A DNA stretch of 64,000 nt from Chrysoperla carnea. Taxonomy: Eukaryota > Arthropoda > Insecta > Neuroptera > Chrysopidae. Both the position numbers and the translations under genes were made by a program. The notes under the pieces are model-generated. The model worked only from the letters and a program-made list of their open reading frames with translations, did no database searches and was not told the DNA's origin. The DNA is taken from NCBI RefSeq assembly GCF_905475395.1, contig NC_058339.1:81000520-81064519 (forward strand). The letters are read 5' to 3'. Below are positions 1-12,900 of the stretch, piece after piece; position 1 is the stretch's first letter, and every line of letters begins with the position of its first letter.

Positions 1-960
1 GATTTCTTCAATTGGCAATTCTTTTACAATTGAGGTTTCATTATTACTCTTTGTTGTTTTTGCAGTATTTGAAGGGATAGTAGGTTTTTCTTTACTACTT
101 TTTGTTGATAATAATTTCTTTGTTAAATCATCATTTGGTAAGATTTTTTCAATTGGTAATTCTTTCAAGGTTAAAGTTGCATTTTTATTCTGTGTTGTTT
201 TTACAGCGTTTGATGTAGAAGTGGTTTTTTCTTTACTACTTTTTGATGATAATAATTTCTTTGTTAAATCATTATTTGGTAAGATTTCTTCAATTGGCAA
301 TTCTTTTACAATTGAGGCTTCATTATTACTCTTTGTTGTTTTTGCAGTATTTGAAGGGATAATAGGTTTTTCTTTAATACTTTTTGATGACAATAATTTC
401 TTTGTTAAATCATCATTTGGTAAGATTTCTTCAATTGGTAATTCTTTTACAATAGAGGTTTCATTATTACTCTTTATTGTTTTTGCAGTATTAGAAGGAA
501 TAGTAGGTTTTTCGTTAATACTTTTTGTTGATAATAATTTCTTTGTTAAATTATCATTTGGTAAGATTTCTTCAATTTTTAATTCTTTTACAAATGAGGT
601 GTCATTATTACTCTTTGTAGTTTTTGCAGTATTTGAAAGGATAGTAGGTTTTTCTTTAATACTTTTTGATGATAATTTCTTTGTTAAATCATCATTTGGT
701 AAGATTTCTTCAATTGGTAATTCTTTTACAATTGAGGTTTCATTATTACTCTTTGTTGTTTTTGCAGTAACTGAAGGGACAGAAGGTATTTCTTTAATAT
801 TTTTTGACGATAATAATTTCTTTGTTAAATCATTATTTGGTAAGATTTTTTCAATTGTTAATATCTTAACAGTTGGTGTTTTATTTTTTTGTGATGTTGT
901 TACAGTATTTGAAGTAAAAGTGGTGTTTCCTTTACTACTTTTTGATGATAATTTCTTCGT
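1..960 (-). repeat. 47-residue in-frame protein repeats (about 7 copies, continuing off the edge)
   Basis: A unit of 141 bp (one copy is 138 bp, a clean one-codon loss) repeats in the coding frame of exon 9. Anchors on the plus strand lie near 131, 272, 413, 554, 692 and 833. The core reads LPIEEILPNDDLTKKL followed by a Ser/Lys-rich spacer and AKTTKSNNETS. All unit lengths are multiples of three, so the array has been maintained as protein. The sequence repeats near 1000-1130 are more diverged. Confidence 0.9.
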
Positions 961-3900
961 TAAATCGCCATTTAGAACAATTTCTTCAGTCGGTAGTGAT
1001 TTCAGAGTTGATGTATTCTTTTTATTTGTTAATGATATTTTGCGTGTTAAATCATCATTTAGTAAGATTTTATCAACTGGTATTATATTAATTTTTGATT
1101 TATGTGATGATATTTTATCTTTTTTCAATAATATATCATCTTTACGTAATACTTTTGATTGTTCGTCAATATCCAGTGGCAATGTTATAGAAGTTGAAAA
1201 TGATGTGTTATCTTTCGTGTATTTTGAATCATTTGATAATGTTTCATCAATTGATAATTCTGTCAACGATACATTTATCATTTTATCTGTTTTTTGTATT
1301 GAGTAATTTTTAATTTGATCCATGCTACGTTCGGTATGCTCCATAGCAGCTGTTGATAACATCATTAATGGATTACTGACATCATCTTCAGAACTATCAT
1401 ATATATTTTCAGGAACTCGTTTTATACTATCGTTATTACCACGATCAATTTCTTTTCGTACGGATTCAATTAAATTTGTTATTTTTTTATTTACTTTTTC
1501 GAAGCGCGACATACTTATAACATTTTTATCTAAGTCTATGTCTTGGCTCAGAATATCATCGTTACGTTTTTTTGATAAAATTTTCTTACTGAATTTCTTA
1601 TTCCATGATTTTTTGTGTGGTATTATTTGAACAGACTCATTTTGACGAATTTCCCCTTTTTCCAATAAACGTTGAGCGATATTATTGATTGTATTACCCT
1701 TTCTGTTATTTTCATGTTTGTCTGTATTATCGAAATTATCCATTTTACTTAAATTTTCATTTGTTATTGCTTCAGCAATTTGATCAACATTTGATGTAAA
1801 TGCATCAACAATTTGATCAACTTCTTGATCATCTGATGTAATGGTTTCTTCAATTTGCCCTACATCTAGATCATCGGCTACAATATGATCTATGATATCT
1901 TTATCGTTAATATCATCAACGGATATTGTTACTTCTTGCGAAGTAACAATATCCCCAATTTGATCAGTAACCATAAGTGTTTCCTCATCAAATTGTGGAA
2001 TATTTTCAACTGTTACTTCAGTTTCAAAAATTTCATTAGATTTTTCAGTTTCTATATTAGATTTTCCAAGTTCAGTATTCAAATTACCTTCATAAATTTT
2101 CGTACCAAAGACTTCTGATGCATTTGTTGTCATAGTTTCTTCAACTTGACCAATAACTAAATCGTTTGATAATTCATGATGTATGGTTTTCATAATTTCG
2201 TCGGTTTCGAGTGGAGGTGTCTCATGATCATTTGTTGTGGTAATAGTTTCTTCTACATGATCAACCTCTATGTCGTTTGATAATTCATGACTTATTTCTG
2301 TCAATACATTATTCACAACTTCATTTGTTTCAATCGACGTAATTTCTTGTAACATTTCCACAGTACTTTCTTCAACTTCAATGTCTGTCGAAATATTTTT
2401 TACTGTCTCACTAATTTCAATTGTCGATATTTCTTTTTCCACTTCTACAACAGTTTTAACAATTGCTTCGACATTTAAATCATTAGATAATTCTTGGTGA
2501 TCCATGTCTAAAGAAACATTGTTTAAAGTTTCATTAGTTTCAATTGTTGAAAATTCTTTTTCTTCTCCCATAACAGTTTTGCCAATTTCAAGATTTAAGT
2601 TATTAGATAATTTTGAATCAATATTATCATTTTCTATCGATACACTTTTCACAATTTCTTTAGCTTCAAGTATCGTAAATTCTTTTTCGACTTCCATAGT
2701 ACTTCCTTCAACTTCTACATTTAAATCATTTGATAATTCTTGTTGATCATTGTTTATTGAAATATTGGTTAAGGCTTCATTAGTTTCAATTTCCGATAAT
2801 TCTTTTTTCACTTCTATAACAGTTTTTCCAATTTCTTCTACAGTTAAATTAGGTATTTCTTGCGAATCACTATTAATATTAACACTTTCTGTCGATGTGA
2901 TTTCCACAACATTATTAACTTTTCCATGTGTCATAATTTCTGGTATCTCTTCAATAATAGTTGCTACAACGTGCCTTTTAGACAATTCTTGTTGGTCATT
3001 TTTTATATTATCAATTTCTTTTGATATATTTTTCAGGATTTCATCAACTGATGATTCTTGGACAGTTACAAGCGACTTATTTACTAAATTCCCAGAATTA
3101 CCTAAAATTTCTTGAACTTTCAATGATTTATCAGAATTTTCTGGAATTTGTTTAATGTTTTCATCAATATCTGTTGATACACTTTTTACAATTTGTTCAA
3201 TTAATGATTCATTAACATTTTCAATTGTTTTACAATTTTCTTTTTCAATTTTTTCCCCTGAAATGGGAATTTTATCCGATTGTTGTAATTCATCCAGTTT
3301 TTTATCCTCTGCAATTTCAGGGTCTATATTTTCTTTCTCCTTCAAATCCGCCATACTCAAATCATTTAACTTTGATTGATCATCGATAGCTGATAATTCT
3401 TCTAAAGACGTATTTTCGGGTAAAAACGTTGAATCGGTTTTCAAATGAATTTCAGATACATTGATCATCATCTCTTTAAATGAATTTAAGGTTTTGTTGG
3501 TTTCATTTGATTTCAAAATTATATCGTCGATTTGATCTATTTTCATTTCTTCGGATTTATTTGTTTCCAAGATATATGTTTCATTTGACGATGATTTTAA
3601 ACCTGAATCAGATATAGTTATCACTTTTTCAGTTTCTAAAACATCCATCTCAATTGATGCTTCAGATGAAATATTCGTTTCTTCGGATGTAACTTCTGAT
3701 ACTTTAGTCATTTCCAAAATATCTGTACCTGCTGTTAATTTTGAATCTATATCTCCCGTATTATTCATTTCTGATTTATCTTGAGGCAAAACCATCAGTT
3801 CTTCTGATATATTTGATAGTTTATCCTTTTCCAAATCATCTGGCGCTGCTAATTTAAAACTTGAATCCTCTGTGTTATACATTTGATCTACATGTAAATT

Positions 3901-6900
3901 GACCGGTTCCTCGGGTTTATTCGTTTCAAGGGAATCTACATTGTTTGACAAAGATTTCGAAACCGATGTTTGATCTTCCAGAACAATTGTTTTATTCGTT
4001 TGATCTCTAGGTAAACTCACCGGTTCCTCGGGTTTATCCGTTTCAAAGAAATCTACATTGCTTGACAAAGATTTCGAATCCGATGTTTGATCTTCCAGTA
4101 AACTTGGTTTATTCATTTGATCTACATGTGAATTCATCGGTTCCTCGGATTTATCTGTTTCAAAGAACTCTACATTGCTTGGCAAAGATTTTGAATCCGA
4201 TGTTTGATCTTCCAGTAAACTTGTTTTATTGATTTGATGTTCAGATAAATTTACCGGTTCCTCGAGTTTATTTCTTTCAGAGAAATCTACATTGATTGAC
4301 GGAAATTTCAAATCCGAAGTTTGATCTTCCAATAAACTTGTTTTATTCATTTGATCTTCAGGTAAACTCACCGTTTCCTCGGGTTTATCCGCTTCAATGA
4401 AATCTACATTGCTTGACAAAGATTTCGAATCCGATGTTTGATCTTCCAGTAAAATTGTTTTATTCGTTTGATCTCCAGGCAAACTCACCGGTTTCTCGGG
4501 TTTATCCGTTTCAAAGAAATCTACATTGCTTGACAAAGAATACGGATCCGATGTTTGATCTTCCAGTAAACTTGGTTTATTCATTTGATCTACATGTGAA
4601 TTCATCGGTTCCTCGGATTTATCTGTTTCAAAGAAATCTACATTGCTTGGCAAAGATTTTGAATCCGATATTTGATCTTCCAGTAAACTTGTTTTATTGA
4701 TTTGATGTTCAGGTAAATTTACCGGTTCCTCGAGTTTATTCCTTTCAGAGAAATCTACATTGATTGACGGAGATTTCAAATCCGAAGTTTGATCTTCAGG
4801 TAAATTTATCGGTTCCTCGAGTTTATTAGTTTCAGAGAAATCTACATTGATTGACGGAGATTTCAAATCCGAAGTTTGATCTTCCAGTAAACTTGTTTTA
4901 TTCATTTTATCTTTAGGTAAATTTAACGGTTCATTGAGTTTATTCGTCACAGAGAAATCTACATTGGTTGATGGAGATTTCGAATCCGATGTTTGATCTT
5001 CAAGTAAATTTACCGGTTCCTCGGGTTTATTCTTTTCAATGACATCTACATTGATGGATGTAGAATTCAAATTTGATGTTTCATTCATTTTTTCGGATAA
5101 GCTTGTTTTCTCGCAAGGATTTGATAATTGGTTCGTTTCAATTGGCGGTAGTTTTGCATTTTTATCATCTGCTTTATTAATTTCAGATAAATCGATTGAT
5201 ACTGATTTTACACCTGTTTCCGCTGTTTTAGTAATTTCTGATTGATCTTCAATTAAATTTATGGTTTCTTCAGTAGGATTTAAAATTCTAAGGTTTACAT
5301 CAGTCGAGGATCCTGCTGCGTCCTGATCTTCGGATAAATTTATCATTTTTTTAGTTGTTTCAATAAGATTCCCATCGATTAAGGATGGTTTTTGTCCGGT
5401 ATTTATAGTTTCTTTTGAATTTACTGTTTCACTGAGATCAATTATCGAAGATTTGGAATTTGTACCTTCGGTTTTCGATTGTTTACCTGTTTTAATGAGA
5501 TCAATTTCTATGATTGTTTCATCAAGTTTTAAATCCGCTGTCTTATTAATTTCTGGAGAATCATCAGATGAAGTAATTGTTGATGTTTTCTTTGTATCGA
5601 TGGTTGAAGGTTTTACATCGACAATTTCATTTTCGTGATGAATTCTTGGTGAAATAACACTGTCAGGTACACTATCGTGATTTTTTGTCACTAAATGAGC
5701 ACTATTATTTTCATGATCACTATATAATTTTATATTATGTACAATATTAGATGTATTAATATGATTTGACTGTACATCAGATATTCTATTTCGAGGTATT
5801 GTTGTATTGTCAGTGGAACTTGAATTACAGTGAAACCAATCATTATTTGTACGTGATGTTTGTGGCTGTAAATATGATGTTGGAAAATACGATGTTGGAA
5901 AATCTTGTAAATTCATTATAACCATTACAAGACTTTCATCTGATTCGGTATTCACATTTTTACGTCGTTTCTTGTTGCAGGTTAAATTGCTACTTGATGT
6001 TGATCCATCTACACCGCGTAGACGTTTTGATTGTAGACGACTGTTCTTGTCGGAACGAAGAGTTGGATCTGTTACTGATTCATTACGTTTTTTGGTTATA
6101 TCATCCTTGGAATCTTTTTCAAATGGTGGATAAACCGCGGATGGGATGTACATCTTTTCTCTCTGAAAGTGGAACACAAAATATGAATATTTTTGTTTGT
6201 TAAATTTTGTAAAAAAATTTTAACATCATCTAATTTCGATTATTATTAATTTTTATCGTTTTTTAGCGTAAAATATGAAGACAAGTATCTTGCCGAGTTA
6301 AGGGAACTTATTGAATTTTACATTGTTCAAATCATAGTAGAATTAGACAACGTACTCAGTCGAAGCCATCTCAACTTGTTCCCGCTTCCTGATTTAAATG
6401 TTGTAAAAAACGTGAATACGTTTGTGTGAACAATCCTTGATTTTAGTAATGAAAAAATCGTTCCTTACAATGAATAAATAATTAATGAATTTTTTCCTAC
6501 TCAGATTTTTTCAATTTTTTATGAGACAACTCGACATTGCAAATATGTAAACAAAACATTGACCAATTTGATAGCTCGAACATAATAATGTAGGCGCTGA
6601 ACTACTCCTTGTTCTTTGCAAAAGCATACCTTGCCTAATTCTATTATAACTCAAATACAAAATTTGGTTGCTAACATAATTTTTGCTTTTTTAACAGATG
6701 ACAATAATAAATAAATTGTTTAGTTGTTGTCAAGCATTTTCATGTCAAATTCAATTCAAACTCAGATTTTGTTCATTAAACATCATAATTACTATTGAAT
6801 TTTTGTGACAATAATATTCAATGAAATTGTATATAAAATAAAGCATTTACTTTACAAATATCAAATATTTCAAGAGGAGATGCGAGTTCACGATGTAACC

Positions 6901-9900
6901 ACAGTGCTTTGATGAACGTCGTGCAAAGTAACAAAAAAAAAAAAGAGTATTATAATTGTCATTAAATCGTCTCGTTGTAGCGTATTTGAAATTTAACTAG
7001 TTTTGAAGTGGATTAATCATTAAAATGGATTCTTTTGGTGACAAAAAAAATGAAAAGAATTTTAATGGTCATATATTAAATGGTAGTCATGACAGCACGT
7101 GGCTTAGCCGATAACATTGCAGGAAAGGTACCAGCAGCTATTTTTCAATTATTTGATTCTGATCGCGCAAATTTTGTTTTAGCATATAAAACCAAAGAAA
7201 TGATGGATAAACTGAACAGCATTCGCGTTATGACTTTATATGAAGAGTATTTTGCATTAAAAATGAAATATGATAAATTGGTTTCTGGATATGTAACTAA
7301 AACAAATCAATTAGCGTTTGAAATTGAACAACAGGGTGAAAAATTAGCTGTTAAACTAAAGATGGTGCATATAATTAATAGTTTACCATTAAAGTTTAAT
7401 AATTACAAAACGGTTTGGTATAATACGAAAGAAACTCGTACGAATGATACGCTGATTTCATCTTTACAATTAGAAGAAGATAATTTAAATCGAATAAATG
7501 TTGAACAAGCTACTTCATCAGATGTTGCATTTTCGGCATCAGCAGTATTCAAACGAACGTCAAAAATGAGTCTGTGTGAATAGACCTTTTATTGCGTATT
7601 GACAGTACGCCGTATGAAAAATGGTTTGATAAAAAACCATATTTAGATCATATACAAATTTTTGGTACAGGATATGTTGAACTTACTGAGTAGAACTAGC
7701 TCAACGCGTATCGAAGTTTCAATACAAGTCTATAACACCTCTTTCTTAGATGAATTGCTTAACGCATGTATTGTCATACTCGTGGTAGGCCTATGATAAA
7801 TGTTATGATTGCGTTGTGAGTACACAATATCATCTATTAATTGTCTGAAGAGTCTTTCCTTGTCTTATAAATAAGATAGTCCATAAAAACTCTTCTTACT
7901 ACATATATGATAATGGAAAAAAGTGTAAAATCTACTCTGTACAAAGGGCACAATGCGAATTGGTACCGTTTATAAAAGAAAAATCAATTAAATCTTACAA
8001 GTTATAGCGATGCCGATTATGCGGGAGACAGTGAAAAACCAGACGTTCGACAAGTGGCTATGTATTCAATTATGATTCAGGGGTTATTACTTGGACATCA
8101 ATCAGACAACAATCTGTTGCTACTTCAACAGAATCAGAATATGTTGCAGCATGCCAAGGAATAAAAGAATTAGTTTGGTTAAAAGGTCTTCTAAATGGGT
8201 TATTTGTTTGGATTTGATCTGGAATCAACACTTTACATCAACAACCAAAGTGCGATCTGTTTGAAAAAAAATCCGATATTTAATAAAAGAATCAAACATA
8301 TAGATATGCAATACCACTTCATTAGAAATATCAAGGACATTTTAAGTTGAAGTATGTTAGTACTGATGATCAACAAGCTGATATACTAACGAAAGCATTT
8401 AATAAACGCCAATAATGGTGTTAAACATCAATTGTATTGCTATTGAATTTTTGAGACAATAATATTAAATAAACTCGTATATAAAAAAAAAAAAAAAAAC
8501 ATTTACTTTACAAATATCAAATATTTCAAGAGATACAATGATAAACTATCTAACTCGATAAGTATCTTGTCGAGTTAAGGGAATTTATATTTTACACAAA
8601 AAGATGCTTTTAAGGAGTTATATCCAGTCAGAATTTTCAAAGAATCGATTCCAACCTATCTATTTTTACAACTTAAATCTTGATGATGAAATCTTCATTT
8701 ATATATAACATAGCTTACTATGTTTAGTTCTAAATCGTTGGAAAAGAATTTCTTCTTCCTTTCCTATCAACAAATGTGTTTTTTAATGAAAAATAAGGCA
8801 ATTAACAAAAAAAATATGATGTGAAATGTCATGAAATTACCTAATCTCTATCTATACAACTGGTGTTTTAATTTATTAAGAGATTTCATTGTAATTTTCA
8901 AAATACAGTGTGTCCACGTATAGAGGTAAAACTATACTCGTAAATAATTTTATTTTGTATTTTAAGAAAGTCATTCTTTATAACAAACTAGCTGGGAACT
9001 ACCCGCTTTGGTGGGCAACATCCCCACTTGCACCCCTCCCTCCACATTTCCTTGCGTTGGATAACAGTTTTGTAATGTACACGTCATGCTCTTTTATTTG
9101 ATACCCCACTTAGGTATATTTGTAAATATTCGATATTTCCTTCCCACTTTCTCGCTACACCTTTCTACCCTCCGAAGGTTAAAAAAATTTCTAAATGTAA
9201 TTTAAAACACTCTGACCAAGTTTTAAATAACTTCGAAACGAAATAATAAACTTTTGGTTAAACATTTAATCGATTTAGATGATTATGCGGTTAAATAATG
9301 CTGATAATAATTAACTTACCTCAAATTTTTGGAAGTTATTATAAATAGTTTCTATGGAAGTAGGAACATGGAATAGCGATTGCGAAAGTGATTTCTTATT
9401 TGAAGGATACTGATCTTTCAAAAATCTAGAACACACAAAAAAAAAGTGTTAATAAAAAGATAATTCAAATCAGACGTTAGCCGGAAATGTAAAGGGGTAT
9501 CTAAGAAAACTTACTGTAAAATTAATGTTGGAATTCGTTGATCGGAAAATTTTTCATTAAATGTATTCTTCCAAGTAGATATATGTTTCGAATCATGGGG
9601 TAATAAGTCATTTAATTTTTTATATGCCAACATTAAAATTAAATAATTTTTGGATGAAAGTGAAGAAGTATCTTGGACCTCATTTAAACAAGCTCTGAAA
9701 AAAATAAAAATAAAATTTATCGTAAAACATACAAATTAAAATTACTGATAAAGAAAAAAGGGTCGCGAGACTTCTTTAAGGTAGTACCAGCGCCAAGGCA
9801 AGTTTAAAGTTGTGATTGATTATTTGTATCTTATTTTAAACTTTGATGATGAATTTTTGAACTTCATGAATATAGATGAAAAGTTAGTTGGCACACCGAG

Positions 9901-12900
9901 TTTTTTTTTTTGTTTATAATTTATTGAGATTTTAATTTTTTTTTAATTTCCACCGACTAGTTTTGGAGAAATCTATGAAAATATGTCATCCATCTACCTT
10001 TTTCCCATAAGACCAATGTTAAATATGCCTACTTTTAAAGTCATTTATTTATTTAAATAATCAGACAACCCCCCCTAAAATTTTTGTAATTGATTTAGAC
10101 TAATTGCAACTTAATATTAAAAAAAAAGCCTTTTATACAGAATTTCCCTGGCGCTCGTATATCCTTAAAAACAGATTACTACAAAATCACGTCGGGCTGT
10201 ACTGTACCATACACAGCCTTGATTGGGGGTTTCAATATTTATGGAAAAATAATGAAAAATGAATATATTTACCTAATTAATTTTGCCAACATTTGCGATT
10301 GTAAAGCAAAATGTAAGGGTGGTACACGAATTAAAATTGCCAATATTGCAATTTTATCATTGTGACAAGCGTATAATAATTTCATGTGTAATTCGCCTAA
10401 ATAATTAAAATTGTATGTCATAAAATAACGGCTTAATTGATCACCAGATAAATGTCGATTTCGTGCACGTAAATCTTGTTTATTTTCTAACAACTTAAAG
10501 CTTAATGTTACACCTAATGCCAGTACTTTCAGCCATCTTTCATCTTCCAAAACCTTCATTCGGAAAAAAATACATATATTTGTAAATAAAAATCTGTTAA
10601 ATTTCAATTTAAAATAACAAAGGAAACTTCAATAATATTAAATATAAATTCAGGCTGATATTAAAATTAAATCGTGTCAAACTACTATGTTCTTGCTCTA
10701 TTGTCTCTAACTCAATGAAGCTCTAAATAAGGGAGTACATTATACGACTTCGGAGACGGAAGACGCAATACGTTCATTTGTACAACTTTAGTTAATACTC
10801 TATCGTATGGGTAAGGTTAAATCTCGGTTAAGACGATTGGTATAATTTCAGACAATTCTTGTATTATTGCTTATTTGGAGCCGTGTAGACTTTGTAATTT
10901 CCTTATCAAGAATAGAGTACTTTCGGTAGTGAAAAATAAATTATGAAATTTGATAAGAATTAAAATTTATGTAGAAATATACTTAAATATTCTGATTTTG
11001 AGTCATAAAAGCACATTATTGTTTTATTATATTAAAATTAAAAGTCGTAATTTTTAATTTGTGTATCACGTGACCTAAAACACGAGCCGCTATGATGTGA
11101 TTTCATGCAATAATTACTAATTTGTTGATAGTTTTCATCACGAAATATAGATACAAGGAGGGTATCCCATGGTATTCATGTACACATTAAAAAACCCAGA
11201 TCATAGTTCTCTTTTCTGTCACTGGCTATGCAATAATTCAGGAAGCACAGAGACTATAATCTGTCCCCTAAATTGAGACCATTCGTTAAACATTATGTTC
11301 GGAGTCCTTGTATCTGCACTTCATGGTTTTCATAGTAAATGTATAATTGTAAGTTATATTATCATCAACTTTATTTATACATATACAATGTCAAACATAT
11401 GTATTTATTGTTTTTATCAATATTACGTCATCAAAATGGGTGACATCGTTTTTTCCAGAATAAAAAAGGTTTAAAATTTTAATTTAATTTTATGGCAAGA
11501 AAGTGTGTTTATTTTGTATATTTTTTTGTGGCTTTTTTTGGAAAATCAACATTTTGAATGACTTTCAAACATAGTAGAATACTCATATTGTCAGTAGGAA
11601 TTAAGAAGTTTTGAGTTAAAATCAATTTACACATAAAAGCAGTGAAAGTTCTTTAAACTAGGAGGAACTTCATTGTTCTGAAACAATTTTTTAACCAGAA
11701 AGATTTTTAAAAGGTTATCTAAACTTTATATTCAAGTTAGCTTATGATTAAACTGAAAATTATCTGAATTAACTTCTTCGCCTCAAAAGATGTAGTCATT
11801 CTTTGCAATTACTGCTAACCGATAATTGACACGATTTCAATTTATGATTTATGAATGATAGATTCTGATAAACAAAAAATCCAAAAATTATAAGAGAAAA
11901 TGGTCAAACATTCCTAGAAAAAAAAACAAAATGGTAGCGATTCTAGGAATGTTTTGAATTTCTCTAGGTTTTTTAGTATGATTTTAAAAGCTAACTTCAT
12001 GGTTTTTGCTAGCTAGCCAAAACTTTAGCGAAAGGCGAAGAGAATCTAGATAAATTACCTTTTTACTGCAACCAATTCTAGATATAAATGACATAACATC
12101 GTTCACTAAATTTCGGCATGTTGTTTTGATGGCTTCAGTTGTTGTACACTTAACAGCCTCATTTATTTGTCTGAAAATTTTATATTTTCTGAATTATTTT
12201 CTTTGAAATTTTACTTAATATTTTTCCCATATTTAAAAAAAAAATATTTAAAAGTATTTAATTTTATATTTTATGAAATTTAAAAATTTAATTATATTAA
12301 TTGTCTTCTTCGCTGTTTTCTAAAATATTTTTGAAGGTTTCCTCCAATCTTCATGATGTCTTGAAATCTTCCAATAATCGCGTAATTTTTTTTAAAAAGC
12401 AAATTTATATTTATTTACCAAAAAAATTAATTGAAAGAAAAAATTTTTAAATTGAGATCAAAGCAAATTGATTTTTGAGAAAGACGGAAACTTTAATCTT
12501 GTGACAAATAAAATTCAGCGATTTCTTCAATGATGTCCTTTTGCAGTTGAATTTCTTCAAAATTCTTCGATTTTCCAAAATTTCTAATAAAACCTATTGG
12601 CTGTACAATGTTTAAAAAAAATGAAAACAGAAAAATTATGCAATGAAAATTATGAAATTTTCCCAAACATCTTATTAATTTGAAAATATATTAATAATAA
12701 ATATGTAAAAAATTTGAGAATCTTGAAATCTTCATAAATTTCATTTTGCCTGTAAAATATTATTTTTTATATTATTATTTTGCAACGAAAACAACAACTC
12801 ATTTATATAAATAAAATAATAAACGGATTGTGTATATATCAATACCCGACCCAAACTACTAAACTTAATTTTCATAAATTCCGAGTTTTTACTAAGAAAG

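Larger units (their letters stand above)
6770..8537 (+). mobile_element. Degenerate Ty1/copia LTR retrotransposon with short LTRs, in intron 8 of the giant gene
   Basis: The interior starts with a gag-like frame at 7025, shifts, and continues at 7080-7583 with a copia gag (UBN2-type) pattern such as LKMKYDKL and IINSLPLKFNNY. Most of the pol region is missing. From about 8003 the end of pol reappears in broken frames: SDADYAGD, then STESEYVAACQ (RNase H) and finally ADILTKAF at 8377-8400. Similar direct repeats, each starting TGTT, flank it at 6770-6880 and 8419-8537 and fit short LTRs. The element is antisense to the host gene, internally deleted and frameshifted, so inactive. Confidence 0.85.

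Noticed and set aside
221..1306. 361-codon plus-strand open frame
   Set aside because: It is the antisense shadow of the 47-residue repeat array; the minus strand is open through the whole exon and carries the protein-like repeats.
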